64,000 nucleotides of DNA from Pedobacter sp. PF22-3 (GTDB lineage: Bacteria; Bacteroidota; Bacteroidia; Sphingobacteriales; Sphingobacteriaceae), in NCBI RefSeq assembly GCF_026239555.1, contig NZ_JAPIVP010000009.1, positions 181,397 to 245,396 of the forward strand, read 5' to 3'. Positions 54,576-63,755 of the stretch are shown here, one piece after another; positions within the stretch are counted from its first letter, which is position 1; every line of letters starts with the position of its first letter. The notes beneath the pieces are model-generated. The model saw nothing but the letters and a program-made list of their open reading frames with translations. It made no database searches and had not been told where the DNA came from. A program made the translations under genes and the position numbers.

Positions 54576-56846
54576 ATGCGTAAAAAAGTAAATAACAACC
54601 TATTTATTAGGGGCTTATTATTGGTATTTTGTTTTTATACTGGATCAATCATTCAGGGGCATGCACAAAACAAGTCTTTTATCAAATATGTGCAGCCATT
54701 TTCGGGCACCTCGGCCAGTACAACACTTGCAAGTCAGCATATAGAAGATAAGACAGAAAGGCTGGCCAATACCATACCAGCAGTAGCGCCACCTTTTAGC
54801 ATGACGCAGTGGACCCCGCAAACCCAGCTTTCGGAAAAAAAATGCCTAGCCCCCTATTATTACAACAATAAAAAATTTTATGGCATCAGGGCAAGTCACT
54901 GGATCAGCGGCTCGTGTACGCAAGATTATGGCAGCTTTACCATTATGCCAATCTCCGGAAAACTAAAAACCAGCTCAGCAGATTATGCTGCAGATTACAC
55001 ACATACCGGCGAAATAGCTACACCCGCTTATTATAAAACCAGTTTACCAGGCTATAACCTGCTTACTGAAGCTACCGCAACCTTGCGTTGTGGCCTAATT
55101 AAAGTTACAGCGTTAAAGGCAGATAGTGTTTATCTGTTAATTATCCCAAATAGCGACCAGAACAAAGGCTTTATCAAAATTGACCGCCAAAAAGGTGAGA
55201 TTTCCGGTTACAATCCTGTTCATCGAATTTATCAGGGTTGGGGACAATCAGCTGGCTTTAGCGGCTATTTTTTTATCCGCATAAGCAAAGTTTTTACAAC
55301 AAGTGGTGTGTTTAATGGTGCCAGTGTTTCAGCAAATCAGTCCATTAAAAATCAAAAAGATTTAGGTGCCTACCTGGGCTTTAAACTACAAAAAGGAGAA
55401 ACCATTAGTATTTATGCCGGTACTTCATTTACCAGTATCGCGGCAGCAAAACTTAACCTCGAAACCGAAATCAATAACGCTGCTTTCACAACGATTGTGA
55501 CCAAAACAAATCAGGTTTGGGAACGGTCACTTGGCCAGATTAAGATTAATGATCCTAGCGAAAAAAATAAACGGATTTTCTACACTGCACTTTACCATTC
55601 ACAACAGCACCCACGCTTATTTAATGATGTAGATGGTGGATATCCGCAATTTGCAGGTGATTACACCAGGAAAATCTTAAAAAAAGGTAATTATTACGAT
55701 GATTTTTCAATGTGGGACACTTACCGGGCCCAATTGCCACTTGTAACGCTTTTAAAGCCCAAGCTGGCTAACGATTTTGTAAATTCATTAGTTTTAAAAG
55801 GGCAACAAGGTGGTTGGCTTCCCATTTTCCCCTGCTGGAATAATTATACTGCAGCCATGATTGGCGACCATGCCACTGCTTTTCTGGCTTCAGCATATAA
55901 TAAGGGGATTCGCGGTTACGATGTGAATGAAGCTTATCGATTGATGCGCCAAAATGCATTTCAAATGCCCGATTCGGCTCAATACCTCAATGGAAAAGGT
56001 CGCAGAGGCATCAACAGTTACCTTAAATATGGCTATATCCCGATGGAGGATAGCATTCCCGATGCTTTTCATAAAAGAGAACAAGTGAGCAGAACCCTTG
56101 AGTATGCCTACGATGATTATGCCCTGGCTATTGTAGCAAAAGATCTGGGTAAAAAATCAGATTATAAACAACTGATTGAAAGGGCTTTAAATTACAAAAA
56201 TGTATTTGATCAACAGGAAGGAATGGTGAAGGGTAGGTTTGCTGATGGTAGCTGGTACAAACCTTTTTATCCTGATCACCGTGAACCCTATATCACGGAA
56301 GGAACCCCAAGGCAATATACTTTTTACGTTCCACACGATATACCCGGGCTGATTAAACTGATGGGTGGACAAAAAAAACTGGAAAACGAACTCGATTCTC
56401 TATTTGCTAAAAAGGAGTACTGGCATGGCAACGAACCTGGCCATCAGATTCCTTTTCTCTATAATTATACCCATTCTCCATGGAAGACACAGTTGCAGGT
56501 ATCGCGTATTTTAGCAGAAGAATACAGTGAAGGTGCCGGCGGTTTAAGCGGTAATGATGATGCCGGACAAATGTCAGCATGGTATGTATTTGCTGCCCTG
56601 GGTTTTTATCCGGTAGATCCCGTTTCGGAAAATTACCAACTTACCAGCCCCTTATTTAAACAAGCAATAATATCTTTTAGTAATGGCAAAAAGTTAACCA
56701 TCACAACCATTAGAAAAAGTAAAAAATCTATTTTTAGTTCGAAAATCACTTTAAATGGGAAAAGTTTAACCAAAAACCAAATCACACATCAATCTTTGGT
56801 TCGTGGAGGAGAATTGATCTTTTATCTTGAAGATGAGCCAAATTAG
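54576..56846 (+). CDS. Alpha-mannosidase (GH92)
   Basis: The open frame extends upstream into the GH89 gene, but the ATG at 54576 (MRKKVNNN) begins a proper signal peptide (to about residue 30, GHAQ). That gives 756 residues. GH92 features are visible: an N-terminal beta-sandwich (FIKYVQPFSGTSAST; HWISGSCTQDYGSFTIMP) and a catalytic alpha-barrel with DFSMWDTYRAQLPL and the signature SGNDDAGQMSAWYVFAALGFYPV. GH92 enzymes are calcium-dependent exo-alpha-mannosidases acting on N-glycans or similar. It is the last gene of the glycan locus, 70 bases after GH89. Confidence 0.93.
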   Translation: MRKKVNNNLFIRGLLLVFCFYTGSIIQGHAQNKSFIKYVQPFSGTSASTTLASQHIEDKTERLANTIPAVAPPFSMTQWTPQTQLSEKKCLAPYYYNNKKFYGIRASHWISGSCTQDYGSFTIMPISGKLKTSSADYAADYTHTGEIATPAYYKTSLPGYNLLTEATATLRCGLIKVTALKADSVYLLIIPNSDQNKGFIKIDRQKGEISGYNPVHRIYQGWGQSAGFSGYFFIRISKVFTTSGVFNGASVSANQSIKNQKDLGAYLGFKLQKGETISIYAGTSFTSIAAAKLNLETEINNAAFTTIVTKTNQVWERSLGQIKINDPSEKNKRIFYTALYHSQQHPRLFNDVDGGYPQFAGDYTRKILKKGNYYDDFSMWDTYRAQLPLVTLLKPKLANDFVNSLVLKGQQGGWLPIFPCWNNYTAAMIGDHATAFLASAYNKGIRGYDVNEAYRLMRQNAFQMPDSAQYLNGKGRRGINSYLKYGYIPMEDSIPDAFHKREQVSRTLEYAYDDYALAIVAKDLGKKSDYKQLIERALNYKNVFDQQEGMVKGRFADGSWYKPFYPDHREPYITEGTPRQYTFYVPHDIPGLIKLMGGQKKLENELDSLFAKKEYWHGNEPGHQIPFLYNYTHSPWKTQLQVSRILAEEYSEGAGGLSGNDDAGQMSAWYVFAALGFYPVDPVSENYQLTSPLFKQAIISFSNGKKLTITTIRKSKKSIFSSKITLNGKSLTKNQITHQSLVRGGELIFYLEDEPN

Positions 56847-56916
56847 CCTTTAATAAGCAAAAATTGAGCTTAATAGAGCGTAATTTATATATACTCCAAA
56901 AAAGCAAACATCTATA

Positions 56917-57069
56917 TTAAACTTTAAATAAGATCACGAATATCAACAGCGCGCTGAGTACAAGTATAAAAATGATCATGCTTACAGGAAAGTTAATTTT
57001 ACCCGGCTCATCGCCGTTTTTATCTGATGCAACTGATTTTTTCTTTCCAAGATTCATTGTTAGTGCCAT
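56917..57069 (-). CDS. Small single-span membrane protein, about 50 residues
   Basis: From the ATG at 57069 (another at 57057) the product has a short polar N-terminus (GKKKSVASDKNGDEP) and one C-terminal hydrophobic helix (about 19 residues) ending in FKV. The layout, a charged head plus tail anchor, is protein-like. No homologue comes to mind. It is convergent with the GH92 gene. Confidence 0.45.
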   Translation of the reverse strand: MALTMNLGKKKSVASDKNGDEPGKINFPVSMIIFILVLSALLIFVILFKV

Positions 57070-57270
57070 ATTAATTGAGTTCGACTCTATATATGTCAAA
57101 AAGATTAATACAGCAGAAAATTTATCTTTTCAATTACCAAATCTGTCAACACTTAACAAACAAACAATAACCTGCTAACTTTAAGGAAACATGGCTTGCC
57201 TAATTTACAAATACGTTTGCTTGACATAAGCAAATCTGTAAATAACAATGTTTTAATAAAACATCAGGCT

Positions 57271-57540
57271 ATGAAGCAGCAGATCCGTACGATTCCAGGA
57301 AAACTGGTAGATTTTGATTACAACAGATACAGGCTACCCACTTTTGTGATGCAGTTTAAACCCTGCGTACATCAGGATGGTGATTGCTTTTATGCCGTAT
57401 TATCATTTGAAGAGGAGCACGATGTTTCGGGCATCGGTACTTCACCTGAAGATGCATTGATAGACTGGAACGATAAAGTATGCGAAATGCTTGCCCTATC
57501 AGGCCCTTTAAGAACATCTTTTAGTACTAAAAGAAAATAA
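57271..57540 (+). CDS. Hypothetical protein, 89 residues
   Basis: I prefer the ATG at 57271 (MKQQIRTIPG) to the upstream start at 57196, because protein-like composition begins there. The middle (FYAVLSFEEEHDVSGIGTSPEDALIDW) resembles the strand-strand-helix of HicB-like small domains, but no HicA-like partner is present and the match is weak. Function unknown. Confidence 0.55.
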   Translation: MKQQIRTIPGKLVDFDYNRYRLPTFVMQFKPCVHQDGDCFYAVLSFEEEHDVSGIGTSPEDALIDWNDKVCEMLALSGPLRTSFSTKRK

Positions 57541-57585
57541 ATTGCTACAAAACCGGCATTTTAATCCTTAACTAAATCTCTGCTG

Positions 57586-58140
57586 ATGAACCTCAATAAA
57601 TCTACTGGCCTGGCATTTCATCAAGATCATTACGATCAGCCGAATTTTCTTGGTAATTGCTATTTCGAAATCAAAAAGCCATGCGATTGTACAATGATCC
57701 AGCTTCATCAATTCTATTTATTATTGAGAAAGGGAAATAAAGTTTCACCAATTAATCTGCCCTTAAAAATTTTCAATGCAGCGTTCCTTGCTTTCTGCTA
57801 CAATGGCAAAAAACTGGTCGGTATTTCGGCCATTAAAAGGCCATCACTATCTTACCTGCTAGAAGTATATAATAAAGCCGGGATTATTACAGAAATAGAT
57901 CAACCATTTTTAGAGATCGGTTATTCATTCACCCAGGAATCGGTTCGTAAAAAAGGAATCAGTAGCACATTAAAACGGCTGTTGCTTAAAAAAATCATTG
58001 ATCACCATGGTATTATCTTTTCTACTACTGCTACCGCTAGCAGTCAGCGATTTCTGATAGCCAATGGTTTCCACGCAAAAGGGAACCCTTATAAGGGCAT
58101 CTTTGATAATAACATTATCTACTTTGAACGTACGCTGTAA
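57586..58140 (+). CDS. GNAT-like acetyltransferase, 184 residues
   Basis: A cytoplasmic protein with a GNAT-like core. A strand (FLEIGYSFTQESV, about residues 107-119) runs into a CoA-binding-type turn (RKKGISSTLKRLLLKKI). Later the phrase SSQRFLIANGFHAKGN resembles the final GNAT helix-strand. The usual R/Q-x-x-G-x-G loop is only partly kept (RKKGIS). The substrate is unknown. Its downstream neighbour is the Hsp20 regulatory region. Confidence 0.65.
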   Translation: MNLNKSTGLAFHQDHYDQPNFLGNCYFEIKKPCDCTMIQLHQFYLLLRKGNKVSPINLPLKIFNAAFLAFCYNGKKLVGISAIKRPSLSYLLEVYNKAGIITEIDQPFLEIGYSFTQESVRKKGISSTLKRLLLKKIIDHHGIIFSTTATASSQRFLIANGFHAKGNPYKGIFDNNIIYFERTL

Positions 58141-58324
58141 TGGTCAGCCAGGTAGGGATTTGAAAAGGATATTTATGCGCAAAATATGTCCGGTTTTGAG
58201 CTACTATTATGCGGTGCTGTCTGCTGAAATGCTTTGAGAACAGATAAAAATTACACTAGAGCCATCGGCACAACAATTACTTCATTAAGCTAATTTAACA
58301 GTGGCCAGGTACAGAAAGCTGAAA

Positions 58325-58382
58325 CTGAAAAAATTTCAGCATTGGCACTGAAAATTTTTCATAGAAAGTGAAAATTTTTCAG
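58325..58382. promoter_or_regulatory. Cluster of three TGAAA-TTTCA palindromes upstream of Hsp20
   Basis: The three sites are CTGAAA-AAA-TTTCAG (58325-58339), TGAAAATTTTTCA (58349-58361) and TGAAAATTTTTCAG (58369-58382). Their starts are 23 and 20 bases apart, about two helical turns. The cluster ends 142 bases before the Hsp20 start codon. It does not match CIRCE. Confidence 0.5.
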
Positions 58383-58510
58383 TAAAACCACTCGAAATTC
58401 ACTCAGAAATGCCTTGGCACAGCACTTGATAAACTTGAACCGTAACCTTTGGAAAAAGGTTGAAGTATTAAATTAATTGATTTATAGTCCATTTATTATT
58501 AAAACATTAA

Positions 58511-58516
58511 AAGGAG
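58511..58516 (+). promoter_or_regulatory. Strong Shine-Dalgarno sequence deciding the Hsp20 start
   Basis: AAGGAG ends 8 bases before the ATG at 58525. Clear Shine-Dalgarno sites are rare in this window, so this one marks the ATG at 58525 rather than the in-frame upstream start at 58477 and suggests high expression. Confidence 0.75.
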
Positions 58517-58524
58517 AAAAAACT

Positions 58525-58965
58525 ATGACATTGGTTAAATTCAATCCAGAAAAAAAGAACAGTTCATTATTGCCAGGCTTTAATGACATCTTTGAATCCG
58601 TATTAGGTGATACCTTTTTTACTGATCGTCGCTTGAGCAGCGTACCAGCAGTTAATATTTCTGAAACTAACGAAGCGTACCATATCGAACTGGCTGCGCC
58701 TGGATTAAAGAAAGACGATTTCAAGGTATCCATTGAAAAGGATATGCTGACCATTTCTACCGCTCAGCATACGGAGAACAATAATGAAGGCAAAACCTAT
58801 AACAGAAGGGAATATAGTTACTCGGCATTTACAAGAGCATTTACTCTTCCAGATAGTGCTGACGTTGAACATATCCAGGCCGCTTATACAGATGGTATAC
58901 TCCACCTCAACATTCCAAAAAAGGAAGAAGCCAAAGCGGTATCCAGACAGATTCAAATACAATAA
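58525..58965 (+). CDS. Small heat-shock protein (Hsp20/alpha-crystallin family)
   Basis: A 146-residue ATP-independent holdase. The alpha-crystallin domain runs from about residue 40 (VPAVNISETNEAYHIELAAPG) to GILHLNIPKKE (about 124-134). The C-terminal tail has I-x-I type residues (QIQIQ). The N-terminal arm (FNDIFESVLGDTFF) is typical. It binds unfolding proteins under stress. It is a single-gene unit with a terminator directly behind it. Confidence 0.95.
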   Translation: MTLVKFNPEKKNSSLLPGFNDIFESVLGDTFFTDRRLSSVPAVNISETNEAYHIELAAPGLKKDDFKVSIEKDMLTISTAQHTENNNEGKTYNRREYSYSAFTRAFTLPDSADVEHIQAAYTDGILHLNIPKKEEAKAVSRQIQIQ

Positions 58966-58971
58966 TTCCTC

Positions 58972-58997
58972 AAGTGCCGCTAAATGCGGCACTTTTT
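58972..58997 (+). terminator. Rho-independent terminator of the Hsp20 gene
   Basis: A perfect 9-bp stem AAGTGCCGC-TAAAT-GCGGCACTT followed by a T-run. It lies 6 bases after the stop codon. Confidence 0.9.
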
Positions 58998-59044
58998 ATT
59001 TAAGCTACCTTTATACATTTTGAAGAGAAAAAAACAGTTTAGCT

Positions 59045-59350
59045 ATGGAAACGCGTTTCACAATCAACATCAGTCTTCAGGGACCGGCTGGAAAAATCAA
59101 CTATGGTAAATTTTCTCTTGGTAAAGATAAAAAAGAAGCCAACGAAATCTTCTTCCAGTTAAAAGGTAGCCCAGCAGAGGCGCCAGGATGTTCTTTAAAG
59201 ATAGAATTTGTAGAAGAAATAATGGAACTGCCTATTCTTACGGGCACTCTAAATTGCAACCTGGATGAGCTAAAAGAAAATATTGCCATTATTTCAAAAG
59301 AAATATTCCGTATTGCTCATTTGGAGAATGGAAACATTAACGCTGAATAA
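59045..59350 (+). CDS. Hypothetical protein, 101 residues
   Basis: A small soluble protein with no signal peptide. It begins METRFTINISLQGPAGKINYG, appears to be mostly beta in the first 60 residues, and ends in a helix (LDELKENIAIISKEIFRIAHLE). It looks like a real gene by composition and start context. I do not recognise a family. It follows the Hsp20 terminator, so it has its own promoter. Confidence 0.6.
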   Translation: METRFTINISLQGPAGKINYGKFSLGKDKKEANEIFFQLKGSPAEAPGCSLKIEFVEEIMELPILTGTLNCNLDELKENIAIISKEIFRIAHLENGNINAE

Positions 59351-59393
59351 TTAATAGGTTTACCTAAGAGGAACTTTAATCTATCCAGGAAGT

Positions 59394-59556
59394 CCGTCAC
59401 CCTGAACTCGTTTCAAGGTCTTTCATGTAAGATAAATCTCCATACCGAGAGTTGCTTCGGTCAAGATGACGATTCTGACATGGAGTCTCTCGATAATAGA
59501 AATAGTAGCTAGAAATCTCTCCAGAATTACGTCATCCTGAACTTGTTTCAGGATCT
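59394..59556 (+). repeat. Dispersed intergenic repeat with two hairpin phrases
   Basis: It contains CGTCACCCTGAACTCGTTTC (from about 59395), then GTTGCTTCGG, ATGACGATTCTGACATGGAG, and a second CGTCATCCTGAACTTGTTTC plus AGGATCTTTTTT (59530-59560). The same phrases in the same order occur near 63758-63877. The second hairpin, ATCCTGAA-CTTGT-TTCAGGAT followed by a T-run, could serve as a terminator. Confidence 0.65.
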
Positions 59557-59572
59557 TTTTTGCGAGATGAAA

Positions 59573-60763
59573 TTACGATGGCAAGACCACACTTTTAGCA
59601 ACAGAACCTCTCCCTTTTTTACTTTTTTTTCTTTTCCCCCACCAGATCAAAAACCCGGATATAGGTAGAGAGGCGCTGATCAGTGAAGCAAAAAAAGCCA
59701 GAAGTTGCGACCAAAGGCCATATAATCTTCCGGTATGGAGCTCAAGATTAGAATTCCGCCATTTCATCCCAAGTGTTTTTTTATCATGTGGCAGTTCATC
59801 AATAAAATCTCCGGTCCTGCCATCGTAAAAGTAATAGCTAACTCCCCTCCAGACATCGTTACTGGCTATCTGCACAAAAGACATCGAAACTTTAGTTTTT
59901 TTAGTTGGAATACCTATTCCTATTTCTGTCCAGTTATTTCCAAGCTTTTTGAGCAGACGGTAATGGATAATATCGATTTTGTTCAGGCTTGTATCTGCCG
60001 TATTAATTTTAGGAAGTGTTCTGCTAAACCCAGCTTTCCCTTTATCGCCAAGTATGCGGTAAATCCCTGTTTCCCACCATTTAAAAGACCATACCAATCC
60101 AGTTATGGCAATTAGCATGGCTATGGGAAGTATATAAAAGCCAAGACTATTATGCAGATCATAATTAACCCTTTTCCATTTGGCATTCCATTTAACAGCA
60201 ATACTCTTTTTGAATTGCCTGTAATTTTTGGGTAGCCATAAAATAAACCCGGTAATAAGCATGCCCAGGTAAGCCAGTATGCAAACTCCCACCAGCAGAC
60301 TACCAACGGGCTTTACCAAAAGAAGCTGCCTATGAAGCTGCTCTATTACGTTGAAAAATTCATATCGCATATCCATTACGCCTAAAACCTTACCGGTATA
60401 TTGGTTTACGTAAACTTCATCCAGGTATTCAAACTGGCTAAAATAGAACAGGTTTATTTTCTTTCGGTCGTTAATTTTAAATCCAGAGAAAATATAACTC
60501 TTATTATCCGAGCTAATTTTAACATTATTCAGCTCCTTATTTTTTCCAACTGCATTTTGAGCATTGGCCAGCAATTCAGAAACCGGCCTTGCAGGGCCGG
60601 TTTTTTGGACATATACGATATCTTTATGTATGCTATTAAAAATTTCCTCATCGAATACATAAATGCATCCGGTTAACGAAACAATAACCACTACTAGGCC
60701 TGTAACCAGCCCAATCCATAAATGAAGCCAACCCGCTATCTTTTTAAGTCTATTTTTTGCCAT
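59573..60763 (-). CDS. PepSY-associated membrane protein (iron-uptake type)
   Basis: A 396-residue inner-membrane protein with four hydrophobic segments (about 12-34, 152-176, 205-225 and 345-370) of the PepSY_TM family. The N-terminus GWLHLWIGLVTGLVVVIVSL and the His in RVNYDLHNSLGFY are typical, as is a C-terminal basic tail. Such proteins are often encoded beside siderophore receptors and are proposed to act in reduction or import of ferric complexes. The start overlaps the receptor stop by one base (TAATG), so the two are translationally coupled. Confidence 0.88.
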   Translation of the reverse strand: MAKNRLKKIAGWLHLWIGLVTGLVVVIVSLTGCIYVFDEEIFNSIHKDIVYVQKTGPARPVSELLANAQNAVGKNKELNNVKISSDNKSYIFSGFKINDRKKINLFYFSQFEYLDEVYVNQYTGKVLGVMDMRYEFFNVIEQLHRQLLLVKPVGSLLVGVCILAYLGMLITGFILWLPKNYRQFKKSIAVKWNAKWKRVNYDLHNSLGFYILPIAMLIAITGLVWSFKWWETGIYRILGDKGKAGFSRTLPKINTADTSLNKIDIIHYRLLKKLGNNWTEIGIGIPTKKTKVSMSFVQIASNDVWRGVSYYFYDGRTGDFIDELPHDKKTLGMKWRNSNLELHTGRLYGLWSQLLAFFASLISASLPISGFLIWWGKRKKSKKGRGSVAKSVVLPS

Positions 60764-63234
60764 TAAAATGAATAGCCAACAGTGAACATATAATTTTCTG
60801 GTTGACCGGGGAACAAGCGGAGGTAATCATAACCCCCTACCCAATATTTTTTATTACCGATGTTATTGGCATTGAGCTGCAGCTGCAGTTTACCGATATT
60901 ATAGAACAAAGCGGCATTGAAAAGTGTGAAAGATGGAATGGTAATCTGGTTCTCAGGTGAGAACTTGGCATCATACATCAGGTTACGCCTGTCGGTATAG
61001 TTAATACCCAAACCAATTCCCAATCCTTTAGGCATGCCCTCAATAAATGTATATTTGCTCCATAAGTTGGCCGTATTCTTTGGTGCATTGGGTTTCTGGA
61101 TGCCGATTTCCCCAACTGTTCCACTCTCTAATATTTTAGCCCTGTTATAAGCGTAAGAAGCAATCACATTCCAGTTTGGCATAATTTTACCAATCACATC
61201 CAATTCAAAACCCCTCGATTGCTCATCACCAATCTGCCTTAAAACATCTACTACACCAGGTGTGGCATATAATGCACCAGTTTGTTTAATCTGGTAAACG
61301 GCCGCACTTACACTCAACTGATCCCTGAACCAGCTCGTCTTGGTACCAAATTCTATCATATTGCTTTTCAACGGATCAAACGGGCCACCGGCATTAGGAT
61401 TTGCGATATTTGCAGAAGTTTGCGGGTTATAACCTTCTACATAACTTCCGTATAGGTTAATATTGGAGTTGACACTATAAACAGCACCTAAGCGTGGCAG
61501 CCATGCATGTGAATTAGCTTTAGCTTCAGCCTGGGTCTTGTAACCTGCAAAATCTGTGTAATATTCATAACGTATCCCGGCTAATACCTGTAAAGCACCG
61601 ATTTTGAACTGATCTTGTACATAACCTGAATTTAAGTAATAATAGGTAGGCGCCACTATAGATGGGGTAAAGAAAAGTTTACTATCATCCTGCATTCTTT
61701 GCGAAGAAAGCGGATCGTTCAAATTAAAATGTGGAACATTTGGTACCGGATTCCCTGCAGCATCCAACAGGTATTTTGATTTATTCGCGGGTACGTAGTT
61801 AGCGATTGCTCCATTATTTGCAGCATTACGGTAACCACCTGCTGTTAATTGCGAACCTCCAACTGGTACTTTTTCACTGCCAAAATCATAGCCAGCTACG
61901 ATCTTATGCTCCACTATTCCTGTTTTCGGCGTATAATTAATATATCCTGAAAAATTATCGATAAACCGTTTACGCTTTCTGATCTGCACGTTCATTCCCG
62001 CAAGATTGTTGATGGCTACACCGTTAGCATCAACTCCATAAGCATTTGATGTACGGTGTTCATTTAAATCTTCTGAATAACCTGTTTTTAAATAAGAAGC
62101 ATTCAGGCTCAGGTTATCGGTAACCTTGTGTGTAATAGAGATCGTGGCATTATAGGTCAATTCATTTAGGTAATCATTTGTGGTATTCAATGAAAGCGAC
62201 TGCGGGGTAGAATTTAAGTCAAAACTACCAAAAATGGGTTGTCCCCTATCCAATCTGCTTTTAGAATCCGTATAAACCAGGTCAAAGTTAATCCTTGTTT
62301 TTTCAGACGGGACAAATGTAAGCGATGGCGCAATGACGAAGTTACGGTCAAACATCAGGTCTCTGAAAGTTTCTGCATTTTCGTAGCCAACGTTCAGTCG
62401 GTAAAGCAAAGTACTGTCTTTTGTTGCAGGTCCGGTAAAATCTGCAAGACCTCTGAAAGTATTAAAACTGCCCATAGTCAGGCTCACCGATCTACGGGTT
62501 TCATCGAGTGGTTTTTTGGTTACGCGGTTTACAACTCCACCCGGACTTGCATTTCCGAAGAGGGCGGATGATGGGCCTTTTAAAACTTCAACTCTTTCCA
62601 GGTAATTGGCCAGCGACTGTTTCCAGAAACCGGTACTGGTTCTTAAACCGTTTAACAGTTGGGTATTGCTCTGCCCATTTACGCGAAATCCCCTGATGGT
62701 TAAATCATCGTAAAAGCTAAACTGGTTTACACCGCTAAAGTTCTTCACCACTTCGCCCACACGCATCAGGCCCTGATCTGCAATAAGCTCTTTACTGGCA
62801 TAAGAAACCGATTGTGGGATATCTTTAAGTTCATTTTCTATTTTGCCAATAAAAGTAGCCTTGGTTTTATAAGTTTTCTCTTTACGACCAGTAATTTCCA
62901 CCTGCTGCAGATCGTCGGTAGATTCCTGCATAACGATATTTTCCTCAATATCTGTCCCACTTAAATCCAGGTTTTTTATCACTTCTTTAAAGCCGATAAA
63001 GTTAAAATGCACAACAGCTTTACCCTGAATCAACTGCAATTTGTAGATCCCACGGTTATTGGTCGTAGTGGTCGTATTTGTACCATGAGCACTTACGGTT
63101 ACTCCAGCAATGGCTACACCACGGCTATCTTTTACGGTACCCTGTAATGTAGTTTTTTGTTGTGCGAAAACGTTGAGACATATTAATCCCAACAGATTGA
63201 TCAAAATTAATGATTTGGTAAAGTTTATTTTCAT
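60763..63234 (-). CDS. TonB-dependent siderophore receptor
   Basis: An 823-residue outer-membrane receptor. A signal peptide (about 1-24, ending NVFAQ) is followed by a carboxypeptidase-regulatory-like domain (about 28-105). The plug domain (about 135-240) includes DIPQSVSYASKELI, LTIRGFRVNGQ and EVLKGPSSALFGNASPGGVVN, the siderophore-receptor pattern. A beta-barrel ends in Phe (TVGYSF). It probably imports a ferric siderophore. No sigma/anti-sigma pair is adjacent, so control is more likely through the Fur-like repeats upstream. Confidence 0.93.
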   Translation of the reverse strand: MKINFTKSLILINLLGLICLNVFAQQKTTLQGTVKDSRGVAIAGVTVSAHGTNTTTTTNNRGIYKLQLIQGKAVVHFNFIGFKEVIKNLDLSGTDIEENIVMQESTDDLQQVEITGRKEKTYKTKATFIGKIENELKDIPQSVSYASKELIADQGLMRVGEVVKNFSGVNQFSFYDDLTIRGFRVNGQSNTQLLNGLRTSTGFWKQSLANYLERVEVLKGPSSALFGNASPGGVVNRVTKKPLDETRRSVSLTMGSFNTFRGLADFTGPATKDSTLLYRLNVGYENAETFRDLMFDRNFVIAPSLTFVPSEKTRINFDLVYTDSKSRLDRGQPIFGSFDLNSTPQSLSLNTTNDYLNELTYNATISITHKVTDNLSLNASYLKTGYSEDLNEHRTSNAYGVDANGVAINNLAGMNVQIRKRKRFIDNFSGYINYTPKTGIVEHKIVAGYDFGSEKVPVGGSQLTAGGYRNAANNGAIANYVPANKSKYLLDAAGNPVPNVPHFNLNDPLSSQRMQDDSKLFFTPSIVAPTYYYLNSGYVQDQFKIGALQVLAGIRYEYYTDFAGYKTQAEAKANSHAWLPRLGAVYSVNSNINLYGSYVEGYNPQTSANIANPNAGGPFDPLKSNMIEFGTKTSWFRDQLSVSAAVYQIKQTGALYATPGVVDVLRQIGDEQSRGFELDVIGKIMPNWNVIASYAYNRAKILESGTVGEIGIQKPNAPKNTANLWSKYTFIEGMPKGLGIGLGINYTDRRNLMYDAKFSPENQITIPSFTLFNAALFYNIGKLQLQLNANNIGNKKYWVGGYDYLRLFPGQPENYMFTVGYSF

Positions 63235-63253
63235 TTAGAAACGACTATAAAAT

Positions 63254-63329
63254 TATTTAGACTGAATAAATATAAGCGCAAAAATAATTTATTATTTCGA
63301 ATACGAAAATTATTTAGATTAATTCTAAA
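63254..63329 (-). promoter_or_regulatory. Siderophore receptor promoter with Fur-like inverted repeats
   Basis: On the minus strand a -7 box TATTTTTG lies at 63279-63286. Around it are three inverted repeats: TTTAGA-TTAAT-TCTAAA (63313-63329), TTTCG-AATA-CGAAA (63296-63309) and ATTTA-GACTGAA-TAAAT (about 63255-63271). Repeats flanking the promoter of an iron receptor suggest repression by Fur. This is inference; the Fur consensus of this group was not checked. Confidence 0.5.
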
Positions 63330-63755
63330 CTTAAGGAGCGGATGAATTTTCTTTAATAAATGGTTTAACCCGGATTTAAGCCAGATGTTGTGATTTAATG
63401 GCCAGCTTTTCTAAAAAGTGTATAGGTTATGTTGATTAATGAGCCATTAAAATGGTTTTACGCTAGACTGATTTGTAGCGAAATAAGGTTGCATCCACAG
63501 TTGAAATTGTCATCCTAAGGGACAATTTATCATATAAAAATCAATATAAATAACAAATTTAAAGAAGCCCAATGCTCTCGAAGTATCATTTCGTCGCAGA
63601 TGAGAGTCGGATGATTCTGCTAAGCAAAATCTTTTAAATCTGATTCAGTAGCATAGTCCAAAGATCTCTCCTCTGCAAGTTGCCTCGGTAGAGAGATGAT
63701 TTTTACATTAATTCTTCCAGTGGCAGAAGTTATCAGCCAGAAGTCTATCCGAAAT

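Larger units (their letters stand above)
58141..58524. other. Upstream region of the Hsp20 gene
   Basis: No gene is present. It contains three closely spaced TGAAA/TTTCA palindromes (58325-58382) and, at its end, a strong Shine-Dalgarno sequence. No exact TAnnTTTG box was found. Confidence 0.55.

Noticed and set aside
57271..57540. HicAB toxin-antitoxin system
   Set aside because: Only a weak HicB-like pattern; no HicA-like small basic partner is adjacent.
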